DNA from: Streptomyces liangshanensis
GTDB lineage: Bacteria; Actinomycetota; Actinomycetes; Streptomycetales; Streptomycetaceae
Direction: 5' to 3'
Length of the DNA stretch: 64,000 bases
Assembly (NCBI RefSeq): GCF_011694815.1
Contig: NZ_CP050177.1
Span: forward strand, 1,240,001-1,304,000
In this document: positions 7,534-15,734 of the stretch, in pieces
Layout: every line of letters begins with the position of its first letter
Numbering within the stretch: position 1 is the first letter of the stretch
Notes under the pieces: generated by a model
What the model saw: the letters and a program-made list of their open reading frames with translations, nothing else
Database searches by the model: none
What the model was told of the DNA's origin: nothing
Made by a program: the position numbers and the translations under genes

Positions 7534-9242
7534 TCACCCCTGATCGGTGAACATCCGGCCGAGATCCTGGGCCGCCGTACGGACCAGGGCCTCGGCCGCG
7601 TCGAGAGCGGCCGGCGTGCGGGCGGCCAGCAACACGCCGATCCAGGGCGCCGGTTCGAAGGCGGCGGTGGGGATCGAGGGGAGCAGGACCGCTCCGGTCT
7701 CGGTGCAACGGCCGTCAGGTCGCGCAGCCAGGCGATGAGTTCGGCGTCCGGGAGGCGGGCGCCCAGGGGGATCTGATCGAGGGAACGCACCACGTGGGCG
7801 CCGCCCCGGGTCTCGTCCAGGCGGGCCTTCACCATGAAAGCAACCGAGGGGCCGGTGAGCCTGAGGTTGATCTCCGTGGGGGCGAGCCGGCCGCCCGGCG
7901 CGGCGACGAAGTCGACGTCGTACCAGCCCCGGTAGCCGCTCGCGGCCAGCTCCCGGCCGACGGCCTCGCCGAAGGCCCGTGCGGTCGCCTCCGCCCGGTC
8001 GGGCACGGTGCCCGGGCCCACGGTCACGCCCTGGTAGGCCGTGCCGTGCACGTCCATCGCGCCGACACCGACGGTGTGCACCGCGCCCGCCACGTCCACG
8101 ACCCCGTCGTACGTGGGATCGCTGGGCGGCTCCGTGCCGGTCAGGTACTCCTCCACGAGCAGCGGTCCGCGCGGCAGCGCGCGCAGCGCGGGCACCAGGT
8201 GGCGCGGGGAGGTGACCACGCGAGTGCCCGAACCACCCACGCCGTGCTCGGTCTTGACGACGCTGCCCGCTCCGGTGAGCGCCCGCGCGGCGACGCGGCG
8301 TGCGGCGGCGGCGCGGCCGGGGGCGTGCCACTGCGCGGGGACGGTGAGGTGCGGGTGGGCGGGGGCCAGGGCGGTGAAGAGGGCGTGGGAGGCGTGCTTG
8401 GACTCGTGGCGCAGGGCGCCCGGCGGGAGCGGGGCGCCGGACAGTTCCGCGGAGGCGGTGGTGTGGCCCCAGGCGACGAAGGGGGCGTCCAGGGCGCGCA
8501 GCCGGGCGGCGAGGGCGGGGCGGGCGAGGACGGCGGCGGCCGGGTCGTCGCCGAGGTCGTCGTACATCTCGACGTGTTCCCAGGCCAGTTGGCGGGCGAG
8601 CAGGCCGACCCAGCTGGCCGGGACGGTCCGGGGCAGCACCACGGCGGCCGGGTGCGGGCCGATCAGCGCGGCGAGGCACGCGTAGTGCCCGGCCGCCCGC
8701 AGTCCGGCCGGGGTCACCGGGCCGAACTGGCCCTGGAACGCGGCGATGTTGCCGAGGTGCACGGTCCGCCGTCCCCCGGTCCAGGCGTGCAGCCACCCGG
8801 CGCGGGCGGGCAGCTCCACCCGGAGCCGGGGCAGGGCGCCGCCGCCGGGGACGGGCCGGGCGCCGAGGGCGCGGTAGAAGCCGACGGCGTGCGGGTCGGC
8901 GTGGACGGTCAGCCGGGTGAAGCCGGCCGCGCGGGCCGTATCGAGGAGGTGCGCGTACAGCGTCCTGCCGATGCCGCGCCCGATCAGGGCGGGCTCCACG
9001 AAGAGCAGCCCGAGGGTGCCGTCCGGGGCCTCGCCCTCCAGCGAGGCGACCCCGACGGGCTCACCGGGCCGCGCGTCCTCCGCGACCACGACCCGCCGGG
9101 CCGCCATCTCGTGCGCGGTGAGGGTCAGTTCGTCCCGGCAGGCCGCCAGGAAGGCCGCGTCGTAGCCCCAGTGCGCCTTGGAGCGCAGCATCAGCGCGCT
9201 GAGGGCCCCGGCCTCGTCGGGGCGGGCGTTCCGTATCCGCAC
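7534..9242 (-). pseudogene. GNAT acetyltransferase / ATP-grasp fusion protein, frameshifted near 7707
   Basis: Residues 1-150 form a GNAT N-acetyltransferase (RNARPDEAGALSALML, then the acetyl-CoA loop IGRGIGRTLYAHLL). The next part to about residue 500 is ATP-grasp-like: VVKTEHGVGGSGTRVV as the ATP loop, LLVEEYLTGTE and TEINLRLTG with the metal-binding Glu and Asn. The frame from GTG 9242 stays open through the next gene, so it lacks a natural end. The other frame from 7707 to the stop at 7534 gives 57 more residues that read as coding (GAVLLPSIPTAAF, APWIGVLLAAR). A one-base loss near 7705-7710 explains this, as true mutation or sequencing error. Joined, the protein would be about 569 residues. 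ATP-grasp ligases join a carboxylate to an amine; the substrate is unknown. Confidence 0.75.
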
Positions 9243-9307
9243 GCCCCGACAGTAGACCGTGTGGTGCGTGGACCGTGTGGTGCGTGGACCGTGTGCGAGG
9301 GGCCCGG

Positions 9308-10579
9308 TCAGCCGCCCACCTGGAAGGACTCGGCCGCCGGGGAGACCGTGGCGGGGCGGACCACGCGCAGGCCGCCGGGGACCTTGTCGTCCGGCTTCAT
9401 GATCACGGACTCGCGGGTGGAGGGCGCGGCCGGGTCGGAGAAGTTGTGCGTGATGCCGAAGCCGCTGCGGTATGCGGTCACGGTGAGCAGCGCCTTGCCG
9501 ACGCCCTCCCGGGTGAGGTCCTTGGCGGCGCAGGCCTTCTTGAGGACGTCGCCGTAGACCTGCGCGGCGGTGTATCCGGCGACGACCCCGTTGTCGAGGA
9601 CGTCCTCGGGGTAGGCCGCCGCGTACTCCTTCGCGAGCTTCGCCGGCGCCGCCTCGGTGGAGCCGATGGGGAGGGTGGAGGAGGCGACGTAGTAGTCCTT
9701 CATCAGGGCGGGTCCGGCCGGGGTGGCGAGGAGTTGGGGCGCGAAGGCGGAGTTGTTGCCGATGACGGGGACCTGGAAGCCGGTGGCCGCGGCGACGCCG
9801 ACGAGGGAGGCGGCCTGGCGGGGGCCCGCGCTGACGACCACCGCCTTGACGCCGGCCCGCTTGAGCGCGGCGACCTGCGCCGACATGTCGTTGTCCGTCG
9901 GCTTGATCTTCTGCTCGACGACGGTCAACCCGGCCTGCTGGGCGGCGTACTTGGAGCCTTCCAGCGCGTTCTCGCCGTAGTCGCCCTCGAAGTAGACGTG
10001 GCCGAGCTTGTCGCCCTTGGCGAGGCGCTTCTCCGCGAGGAGGTAGTCGACGGCGTTGATGGTCTCGACGTCGTAGGTCGCGCCGATCACCCGGACGTAC
10101 GGGCTGCCGAGGAGTGAGGCCGACCACGCCTGCGGCAGGACCAGTCCCTTGTCCTGGCCGTCGATGCGGGGTTCGACGGCGGCGACGAACGGGGAGCCGA
10201 TGAACTGGGCGAAGCCGAGGACGCCCGGGGCGAGTTCGTTGTACGCGGCGACGGCCTTCTGCGGGTCGTAGCCGTGGTCGCGGACGGTCAGCTCGATCGT
10301 ACGGCCGCAGATCCCGCCGGCCGCGTTGGTCTGCTTCGCCCACAACTGCTGGGCCTGGGTGACGCTCTTGCCGAGGGACGCGTACACCCCGGTCATGTCG
10401 GTGAGCACGCCGAGCTTGACGGTCTTCGCGGTGACGCCCACGCCGGTCCGTACTCCCCCGGCGTCCTCGCTCTTCGTGTCCTTCTCGGTGGCCTTGCCGC
10501 TGCATCCGGTGAGGGCGAGGGCCAGGGCGGCCAGGAGCGCGGCGCCGCCCTTCAGGGTGGGGCGGGCTGATGGGGTCAT
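9308..10579 (-). CDS. livK: Branched-chain amino acid-type ABC transporter, substrate-binding lipoprotein
   Basis: The 423-residue protein has a lipoprotein signal with lipobox LALTGC near residue 25. The periplasmic-binding-protein fold of the LivJ/LivK type follows: VKLGVLTDMTGVYASLGKS, NAAGGICGRTIEL and a later VIGNNSAFAPQLL. It would catch the solute outside the membrane for the LivHMGF complex. It is the last gene of a five-gene minus-strand operon and its start overlaps the livM stop as ATGA. The substrate may be an amino acid, amide or urea; the fold does not settle it. The divergent PucR regulator is the probable controller. Confidence 0.88.
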   Translation of the reverse strand: MTPSARPTLKGGAALLAALALALTGCSGKATEKDTKSEDAGGVRTGVGVTAKTVKLGVLTDMTGVYASLGKSVTQAQQLWAKQTNAAGGICGRTIELTVRDHGYDPQKAVAAYNELAPGVLGFAQFIGSPFVAAVEPRIDGQDKGLVLPQAWSASLLGSPYVRVIGATYDVETINAVDYLLAEKRLAKGDKLGHVYFEGDYGENALEGSKYAAQQAGLTVVEQKIKPTDNDMSAQVAALKRAGVKAVVVSAGPRQAASLVGVAAATGFQVPVIGNNSAFAPQLLATPAGPALMKDYYVASSTLPIGSTEAAPAKLAKEYAAAYPEDVLDNGVVAGYTAAQVYGDVLKKACAAKDLTREGVGKALLTVTAYRSGFGITHNFSDPAAPSTRESVIMKPDDKVPGGLRVVRPATVSPAAESFQVGG

Positions 10580-11712
10580 GTCTTCTCCCGTGAGGACCGT
10601 GCGGACCGTGCGGACAGAGTCGGGCGGGTGAGACCGCCGGGCAGGAACAGGACCACCGCGACGATCGCGGCGCCGTACAGGTAGCGGGAGGCCTCGCCGG
10701 GGGCGAGGCCTCCGGTGCCGGGGTCGGAGACCAGCGGCAGGCTGTCGCTGTAGTGGGTGAGGAGTTGGGGCAGCAGGGACACGAAGGCGGCGCCGACGAC
10801 GGCGCCCGCGACGGTCCCCAGGCCTCCGATGACGATCATCGCGAGGTATTCGAGCGCCAGGACCATGCCGAAGTAGTCGGGCACGGTGCGCTGGAAGAGG
10901 AGGGCGAGCAGGACTCCGGCGAGGCCCGCGTACATCGAGGACAGGACGAAGACGGCGGCGCGGTAGCGGGCCACCGGCACGCCCATCACGCCGGCGGCGA
11001 CGCGGTGGTCCCGGACGGCGTTCATGGCCCGCCCCGGCCGGCCGCGCAGCACGCCGCGGGCGAAGAGGCCGCCCGCGAGGAGGGCGGCGAGGCCCGCGTA
11101 CCAGAGCTTCTCCGAGGAGTGGAAGGGGACGGCGGCCACGACGGTCTCGGTGTCGTCGAAGGTGATGCCGAAGACGGACAGCGGGGGGACGGCGCGACCG
11201 TTGAACCCCCCGGTCAGGTCACCGGCGTTGAACAGGAGGTGCTGGCCGATGAAGATCAGGGCGAGGGTGGCGATGCCCAGGTACGCGCCGCGCAGCCGCC
11301 CGGCGATGGGGCTGAACAGACCGCCGGCCAGGCCCGCGAGGAGGACGGCGAGGACGGCGGCGAGCCAGGTGGGCAGGCCGAGGCCGACGAGCCGGTGGCC
11401 GTTCTCGGCGCGGCCGTCACCGGCGAGGACGCAGTAGCCGTAGGCGCCGACGGCGAGGAAGAAGGCGTGCCCCATGGAGAGTTGGCCGGTGGCGCCGGTG
11501 AGGAGGTTGAGGCCGATGGCGCCGATCGCGGCGGCCATCGCGAACAGTCCCGCCTGGAGCCAGAAGCGGTCGGCGTAGAAGGGCAGGGCGAGCAGGACGA
11601 CGGTGGCGGCGGCCCAGAGGTAGGGGCGGGGGCCGGAGGGCACCCGGAGGAGCCCGGATCGCCTTCCTCTGAGGGTCTTTGACGTGACGTCAGATGACCG
11701 GATGTCAGACAC
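10576..11712 (-). CDS. livM: Branched-chain amino acid-type ABC transporter permease (LivM)
   Basis: The 378-residue membrane protein has eight or more hydrophobic segments. It has typical LivM features: AIGLNLLTGATGQLSMGHAF near residues 60-80, RGRPGRAMNAVRDHRVAA (the cytoplasmic loop that contacts the ATPase) and YLAMIVIGGLGTVAGAVVGA near the end. The GTG start at 11712 lies inside livH (8-base overlap). With LivH it forms the membrane channel of the importer. Confidence 0.88.
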   Translation of the reverse strand: MSDIRSSDVTSKTLRGRRSGLLRVPSGPRPYLWAAATVVLLALPFYADRFWLQAGLFAMAAAIGAIGLNLLTGATGQLSMGHAFFLAVGAYGYCVLAGDGRAENGHRLVGLGLPTWLAAVLAVLLAGLAGGLFSPIAGRLRGAYLGIATLALIFIGQHLLFNAGDLTGGFNGRAVPPLSVFGITFDDTETVVAAVPFHSSEKLWYAGLAALLAGGLFARGVLRGRPGRAMNAVRDHRVAAGVMGVPVARYRAAVFVLSSMYAGLAGVLLALLFQRTVPDYFGMVLALEYLAMIVIGGLGTVAGAVVGAAFVSLLPQLLTHYSDSLPLVSDPGTGGLAPGEASRYLYGAAIVAVVLFLPGGLTRPTLSARSARSSREKT

Positions 11713-12595
11713 GGGCCGGCTCCTTCGTGCCGAAGAGCCCGGCGGGCCGGACGAGGAGGACGGCCACCATCACCAGGTAGGGCGCGAGATCGCCGATCCC
11801 CCGGCCCAGGAAGGCCAGATCGCTCTGGTAGCCGGTGGCGAGCGATTCGGTGACCCCGACGATCAGCCCGCCCGCCAGGGCGCCCGTGGTCGAGTCGAGC
11901 CCGCCGAGGATCGCGGCGGGGAAGGCCTTGAGGGCGGCGAGGGAGGTGGCCCGTTCGAGGCCGGGGGTCGGGAAGACGGTGAGGAACAGCGCGGCGACGG
12001 CGGCCAGCGCGCCCGCGACCGCCCACGCGGAGAGCGACACCCGGCCGAGCCGAACGCCCATCAGCGCGGCGGTGGTCGGGTTCTCGGCCGCCGCGCGCAT
12101 GGCCACCCCCCAGCTGGTGTGGCGGAAGGCCAGCAGGAACGCGGTGATGAGCAGGGCGGCGGCGACGAACGCGGCCACCCGTGTCTGGGCGAGGGTGACC
12201 CCGCCGAAGGTGAGGACGCGGTCGCCCCAGGGGTCGCCGAGGGCGAGCACGTCCGTGCCGAGGCGGCGGGTGAGTTCGGTGGTCAGCAGGATGTCGACGC
12301 CGATGGTGACGATGGCGAGGACGCTGTGGTCGGAGCCCCGGTAGCGGCGCATCACCAGGAACTCGACGGCGGAGCCGACCACCGCCGCGCCCGCGATGCC
12401 GGCGGCGAGGGCGGGCCAGAAGCCGAGGTCGTCGTGGAGGACGGCGGTCACGTAACCGCCCGCCAGCAGGAGGGAGGCGTGGGCGAAGTTGACGACCTCG
12501 GTGGCCTTGAAGATGACCACGAAGCCGAGGGCGATCAGGGCGTAGACGGAGCCGATGGAGAGGCCGCCGAGGAGGAGTTCGATGAAGGTGGTCAC
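11705..12595 (-). CDS. livH: Branched-chain amino acid-type ABC transporter permease (LivH)
   Basis: The 296-residue membrane protein begins TTFIELLLGGLSIGSVYALI, typical of LivH, and has GFVVIFKATEVVNFAHASL and a later AFPAAILGGLDSTTGALAGG. Eight hydrophobic segments are visible. The GTG start overlaps the livG stop as GTGA. It pairs with LivM to form the membrane part of the importer. Confidence 0.89.
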   Translation of the reverse strand: MTTFIELLLGGLSIGSVYALIALGFVVIFKATEVVNFAHASLLLAGGYVTAVLHDDLGFWPALAAGIAGAAVVGSAVEFLVMRRYRGSDHSVLAIVTIGVDILLTTELTRRLGTDVLALGDPWGDRVLTFGGVTLAQTRVAAFVAAALLITAFLLAFRHTSWGVAMRAAAENPTTAALMGVRLGRVSLSAWAVAGALAAVAALFLTVFPTPGLERATSLAALKAFPAAILGGLDSTTGALAGGLIVGVTESLATGYQSDLAFLGRGIGDLAPYLVMVAVLLVRPAGLFGTKEPARV

Positions 12596-13479
12596 GGCGT
12601 CGGCTCCTGGTCGGCGGGGTCGGGCGCGGCGTCCGCGCCGAGGTAGGCACGGACGACGGCGGGGTCGTTCTGGACACGCGCGGGCGGGCCGCTCGCGATA
12701 AGGCGGCCGAAGTCGAGGACGGTCACCGTGTCGGCGAGCCGCATCACCACCCCCATGTCGTGTTCGACCAGCACGATCGAAATGCCGAGGCTGTCGCGCA
12801 CCCCGGAGACGACGGCGGCCGTACGGCGGCGTTCGTCGGCGGTCATCCCGGCGACGGGCTCGTCCAGGAGGAGCACGCGGGGCTCCATGCAGAGGGCGCG
12901 GCCCAGCTCGACGAGCTTCTGCTTTCCGTACGGGAGGGTCCCGGCCGGCCGGTCGAGGTCACCGGCGAGGCCGACGAACTCGGCGATCTCGGCGACCCTG
13001 GCCCGGTGCCGGCGCGCCTCCCCGGCGGCGGAGGGCAGCCCGAGCCCGGAGGCGAGGAACCCGGCGCGGGTGAGCCGGTGGCGGCCGAGCAGCATGCTGT
13101 CGGCGACGGTCGCGTGCGGGGGCAGGGCGAGGTTCTGGAACGTACGGGCGACGCCGAGGGCGGCGATCCGGTGCGGGGCGAGGCCGGTCAGCTCGGTGTC
13201 GCCGAGGCGGACGCTGCCCGCGGTGGCCCGGTAGACGCCGGACAGGACGTTGAAGCAGGTGGACTTGCCGGCCCCGTTGGGCCCGATGACGGCGTGCACG
13301 CTGCCGGGTTCGACGGTGAAGGACACCCCGTCGAGCGCGGTGAGCCCGGCGAAGCGGACGGTGAGGCCGGAAAGGGTGAGCGCGGGGAGGCGGGGCGGGG
13401 ACGCGGAGGGCGGACCACCGTCGCCGGGCGGCGCGGTGCCCGGGGGCCGGGCGGTGTTACGGGGCGGGTCGTCGGTCAT
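12592..13479 (-). CDS. livG: Branched-chain amino acid-type ABC transporter ATP-binding protein (LivG)
   Basis: The 295-residue ATPase has a Walker A motif GPNGAGKST, the LivG-type segment SVRLGDTELTGLAPHRIA, YGKQKLVELGRAL as the divergent signature region, and LLLDEPVAGM as Walker B. The ATG at 13479 is chosen because it overlaps the livF stop (ATGA); an alternative GTG lies three codons upstream at 13488. A proline-rich N-terminal tail of about 25 residues is less conserved-looking than the ATPase body. Confidence 0.89.
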   Translation of the reverse strand: MTDDPPRNTARPPGTAPPGDGGPPSASPPRLPALTLSGLTVRFAGLTALDGVSFTVEPGSVHAVIGPNGAGKSTCFNVLSGVYRATAGSVRLGDTELTGLAPHRIAALGVARTFQNLALPPHATVADSMLLGRHRLTRAGFLASGLGLPSAAGEARRHRARVAEIAEFVGLAGDLDRPAGTLPYGKQKLVELGRALCMEPRVLLLDEPVAGMTADERRRTAAVVSGVRDSLGISIVLVEHDMGVVMRLADTVTVLDFGRLIASGPPARVQNDPAVVRAYLGADAAPDPADQEPTP

Positions 13480-14267
13480 GTCGTCCACCGCCTCAGGGCC
13501 GGGGCCGCCTCGGGCGCGTCGGCCGCCGCCGTCTCGTCGACCACGCCCAGGTAGCGGCGCCGCACCTCGTCCGACGCGGCCAGCTCGGCCGCGTCCCCTT
13601 CGAGGGTGACCTCACCGACCTCCAGGACGTACGCCGTCGAGGCGAGGCGCAGGGCGATCGCCGCGTTCTGCTCCACCAACAGGACGGACGTACCGGTGGA
13701 GTTGATCTCCTGGACCGTCTCCGCGATCCGCGCCGCCATCAGCGGGGCCAGCCCGAGCGACGGCTCGTCCAGCAGCAGCAGCTTCGGCCGGGCCATCAAC
13801 GCCCGCCCCAGCGCCAGCATCTGCTGCTCGCCACCGGACAGGAGCCCCGCCCGCTGGTGCGCCCGGTCGGCGAGGACGGGGAACAACTCCCGTACCCGTG
13901 CCAGCGTCCCCGCGGCCTCCTTGCGGCCGCCCCGCGCCCCTAGGGCGCCCGCCCGGAGGTTGTCCGCGACCGTCATCCGGGCGAACACCTGCCGCCCCTC
14001 GGGCACCTGGACCAACCCGGCGGCCACCACCCGGGCCGGCGCGAGCCCGTCCAGCGGGCGCCCGTCGAACCGGACGGTGCCCGTGCCCGCCCTCCCCCGG
14101 TGGAAGCCCAGGGTGCGTGAAATGGCGCGCAGCAGCGTGGACTTGCCCGCGCCGTTGCCGCCGAGCACGGCGACGATCCGCCCGGGCGGCACGTCGAGGG
14201 AGACCTCGCGCAGCGCCCGCACCGGACCGTAACCGACCGACAGCGCGCGCACTTCGAGCGCGGTCAT
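13476..14267 (-). CDS. livF: Branched-chain amino acid-type ABC transporter ATP-binding protein (LivF)
   Basis: The 263-residue ATPase is the first gene of the importer operon. It shows ALSVGYGPVRALREVSLDV, Walker A GGNGAGKST, VPEGRQVFARMTV (a LivF hallmark), signature LSGGEQQM and Walker B LLLDEPSLGLAP. The ATG at 14267 has GGAGG about 11 bases upstream; a longer frame to 14417 is not supported. The promoter should lie in the gap shared with the divergent PucR regulator. Confidence 0.9.
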   Translation of the reverse strand: MTALEVRALSVGYGPVRALREVSLDVPPGRIVAVLGGNGAGKSTLLRAISRTLGFHRGRAGTGTVRFDGRPLDGLAPARVVAAGLVQVPEGRQVFARMTVADNLRAGALGARGGRKEAAGTLARVRELFPVLADRAHQRAGLLSGGEQQMLALGRALMARPKLLLLDEPSLGLAPLMAARIAETVQEINSTGTSVLLVEQNAAIALRLASTAYVLEVGEVTLEGDAAELAASDEVRRRYLGVVDETAAADAPEAAPALRRWTT

Positions 14268-14400
14268 CCCTGGGCCTCCGTTCCTCCGGGCCGCCCGAGG
14301 GGGCGGCCGTCCGTGCGGAGCCACACCACAACACCGGGCACGGGCACCGTCCACGACACCGCGCACAATCGCTGCCGATGACCAGCGGCGTACCGCCCCC

Positions 14401-14418
14401 GTTGTGCACGCGCACAAC
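14401..14418. promoter_or_regulatory. Inverted repeat GTTGTGC-N4-GCACAAC, candidate operator
   Basis: A perfect 7-bp inverted repeat lies between the divergent livF and PucR-type genes. A further half-site GCACAA occurs at 14363-14368, 49 bases away. It is a candidate binding site of the adjacent regulator. Confidence 0.5.
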
Positions 14419-14474
14419 GCCGGACGACCGTTCGGAAGGTCTTCGGCGCGAAGGCTGTCCCGGGCGGGCCGTCG

Positions 14475-15692
14475 ATGGCATCCTCACCAGCCATGGGTGG
14501 CCACAGAGCGCGTACGGATCGCGAGTGGTCGGTTCTGGAGAGCGCCTCGCGCGCGCTGCTGGACCGCGTACCACGCCTCACCGACCAGCTGATCGAGGAA
14601 CTGCGCGCGCATTCCCTGCAGTTCGACCTGGCCGTACCGCGCGACGAGCACTGGCAGCAGATCGACCGGGCCATGCGGTACGGCATCGAGGCGATCACCG
14701 CGCCGCGCGACGCGCCCCGGCCGGACCTGGAGTACGCCAGGGCGCTGGGCCGCCGCCGGGCCGAACAGGGCCTGGCGCTCGACCTGCTCCTGCACGCCTA
14801 CCGGCACGCGGGCTACCTGGTCTGGGACGAGCTGCTGCGGATCGTCGGCGAACAGGCCCCCGCGGACCTGCCGTTACTGGTGCACACGGCGTCCCACATG
14901 TGGTCGGGGGTGGACCTCCAGGCGACCGCCGTCGCGGAGGCGTACCGGACGACGGAGCGGGAGATGCAGCGGCGCAGCGACGAACGGGTGCAGGCGTTAC
15001 TGGACGCCCTGCTGGAGGGCCGGGCGGCCCCGGGGGTCGCGGCGCGCGCGGCGGCGGGGCTCGACCTGCCGGAGCAGGGGCGGTACGCGGTGGTCGTGGC
15101 CCGGGTCGAACGGCAGGGCGGGCGGGAGCCGTTCGAGCGGATCACCGCCGCGGAGGGCATGCGGTTCTTCTGGCGGATGCGGGCCGACTGCGAGATCGCG
15201 GTGGTGGCGCTGGAGGCGGAGGCGGGCCTGACCGAGCTGGTCGAGGCGCTGGGCCGGCCCTGTCCGGGGCCCGGCGGGATCAGCCCGGTGGTGGAGAGCC
15301 TCACGGAGCTGGGCCTCGCGCGGCGGCTGGCCGAGACGGCGCTGCGGACGATCGCGCCGGGCGGCCAGCGGATGGCCCGTCTGGACGCCTGCCTGCCGAC
15401 GGCGTTGGTGGTCAGCCAGCCCGAGCTGGCCGCCCGGCTGATCGCGGACGTCTTCGGCCCGCTGCTCGAACTGGACCCGTCCGACCGGGCCGTCCTGCTG
15501 GAGACGCTGGACGCCTGGCTGGAGTACGGGGGTTCGGCGGGGCGGGCGGCCACCCGGCTGTACTGCCACCGCAACACGGTGTTCAACCGGCTGCGCCGGC
15601 TGGAGCAGCTCACGTCCCGGTCGCTGTCCCGGCCCCGGGACCTGATCGAGATGACGTTGGCCCTCGACGCGTTCCGGCTGACCCCGGGCTGA
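14475..15692 (+). CDS. PucR/CdaR-type transcriptional regulator with two TTA codons
   Basis: The 405-residue protein has a helical N-terminal sensor-like region, a GGDEF-like middle domain and a C-terminal PucR helix-turn-helix: LLETLDAWLEYGGSAGRAA followed by LYCHRNTVFNRLRRLEQL. Leu134 (14874-14876) and Leu175 (14997-14999) are encoded by TTA, the rare codon read by the bldA tRNA in Streptomyces, so translation is probably developmentally gated. It is divergent from the liv operon with a 207-base shared gap that holds an inverted repeat, so it probably controls that operon. An alternative ATG at 14493 would shorten it by six residues. Confidence 0.86.
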   Translation: MASSPAMGGHRARTDREWSVLESASRALLDRVPRLTDQLIEELRAHSLQFDLAVPRDEHWQQIDRAMRYGIEAITAPRDAPRPDLEYARALGRRRAEQGLALDLLLHAYRHAGYLVWDELLRIVGEQAPADLPLLVHTASHMWSGVDLQATAVAEAYRTTEREMQRRSDERVQALLDALLEGRAAPGVAARAAAGLDLPEQGRYAVVVARVERQGGREPFERITAAEGMRFFWRMRADCEIAVVALEAEAGLTELVEALGRPCPGPGGISPVVESLTELGLARRLAETALRTIAPGGQRMARLDACLPTALVVSQPELAARLIADVFGPLLELDPSDRAVLLETLDAWLEYGGSAGRAATRLYCHRNTVFNRLRRLEQLTSRSLSRPRDLIEMTLALDAFRLTPG

Positions 15693-15716
15693 CCTCTGGC
15701 TGACCTCTGGCTGACC
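15688..15716. repeat. Tandem 11-bp repeats over the regulator stop codon
   Basis: The unit GCTGACCTCTG occurs at 15688 and 15699, with a partial third copy from 15710. The first copy contains the stop codon of the PucR-type gene. Confidence 0.7.
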
Positions 15717-15734
15717 CCGCGCTGGCGGCGGGTC

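Noticed and set aside
7700..7712. Programmed frameshift in the GNAT/ATP-grasp gene
   Set aside because: The sequence GCCGTTGCACC has no slippery heptamer and no evident downstream structure was found; a simple indel is more likely.
4917..10505. An open frame of 1862 codons on the minus strand
   Set aside because: It joins antisense sequence of the adenylation gene, the true GNAT/ATP-grasp frame and shadow of livK. Only the part 7707-9242 reads as protein. High GC removes stop codons from other frames.
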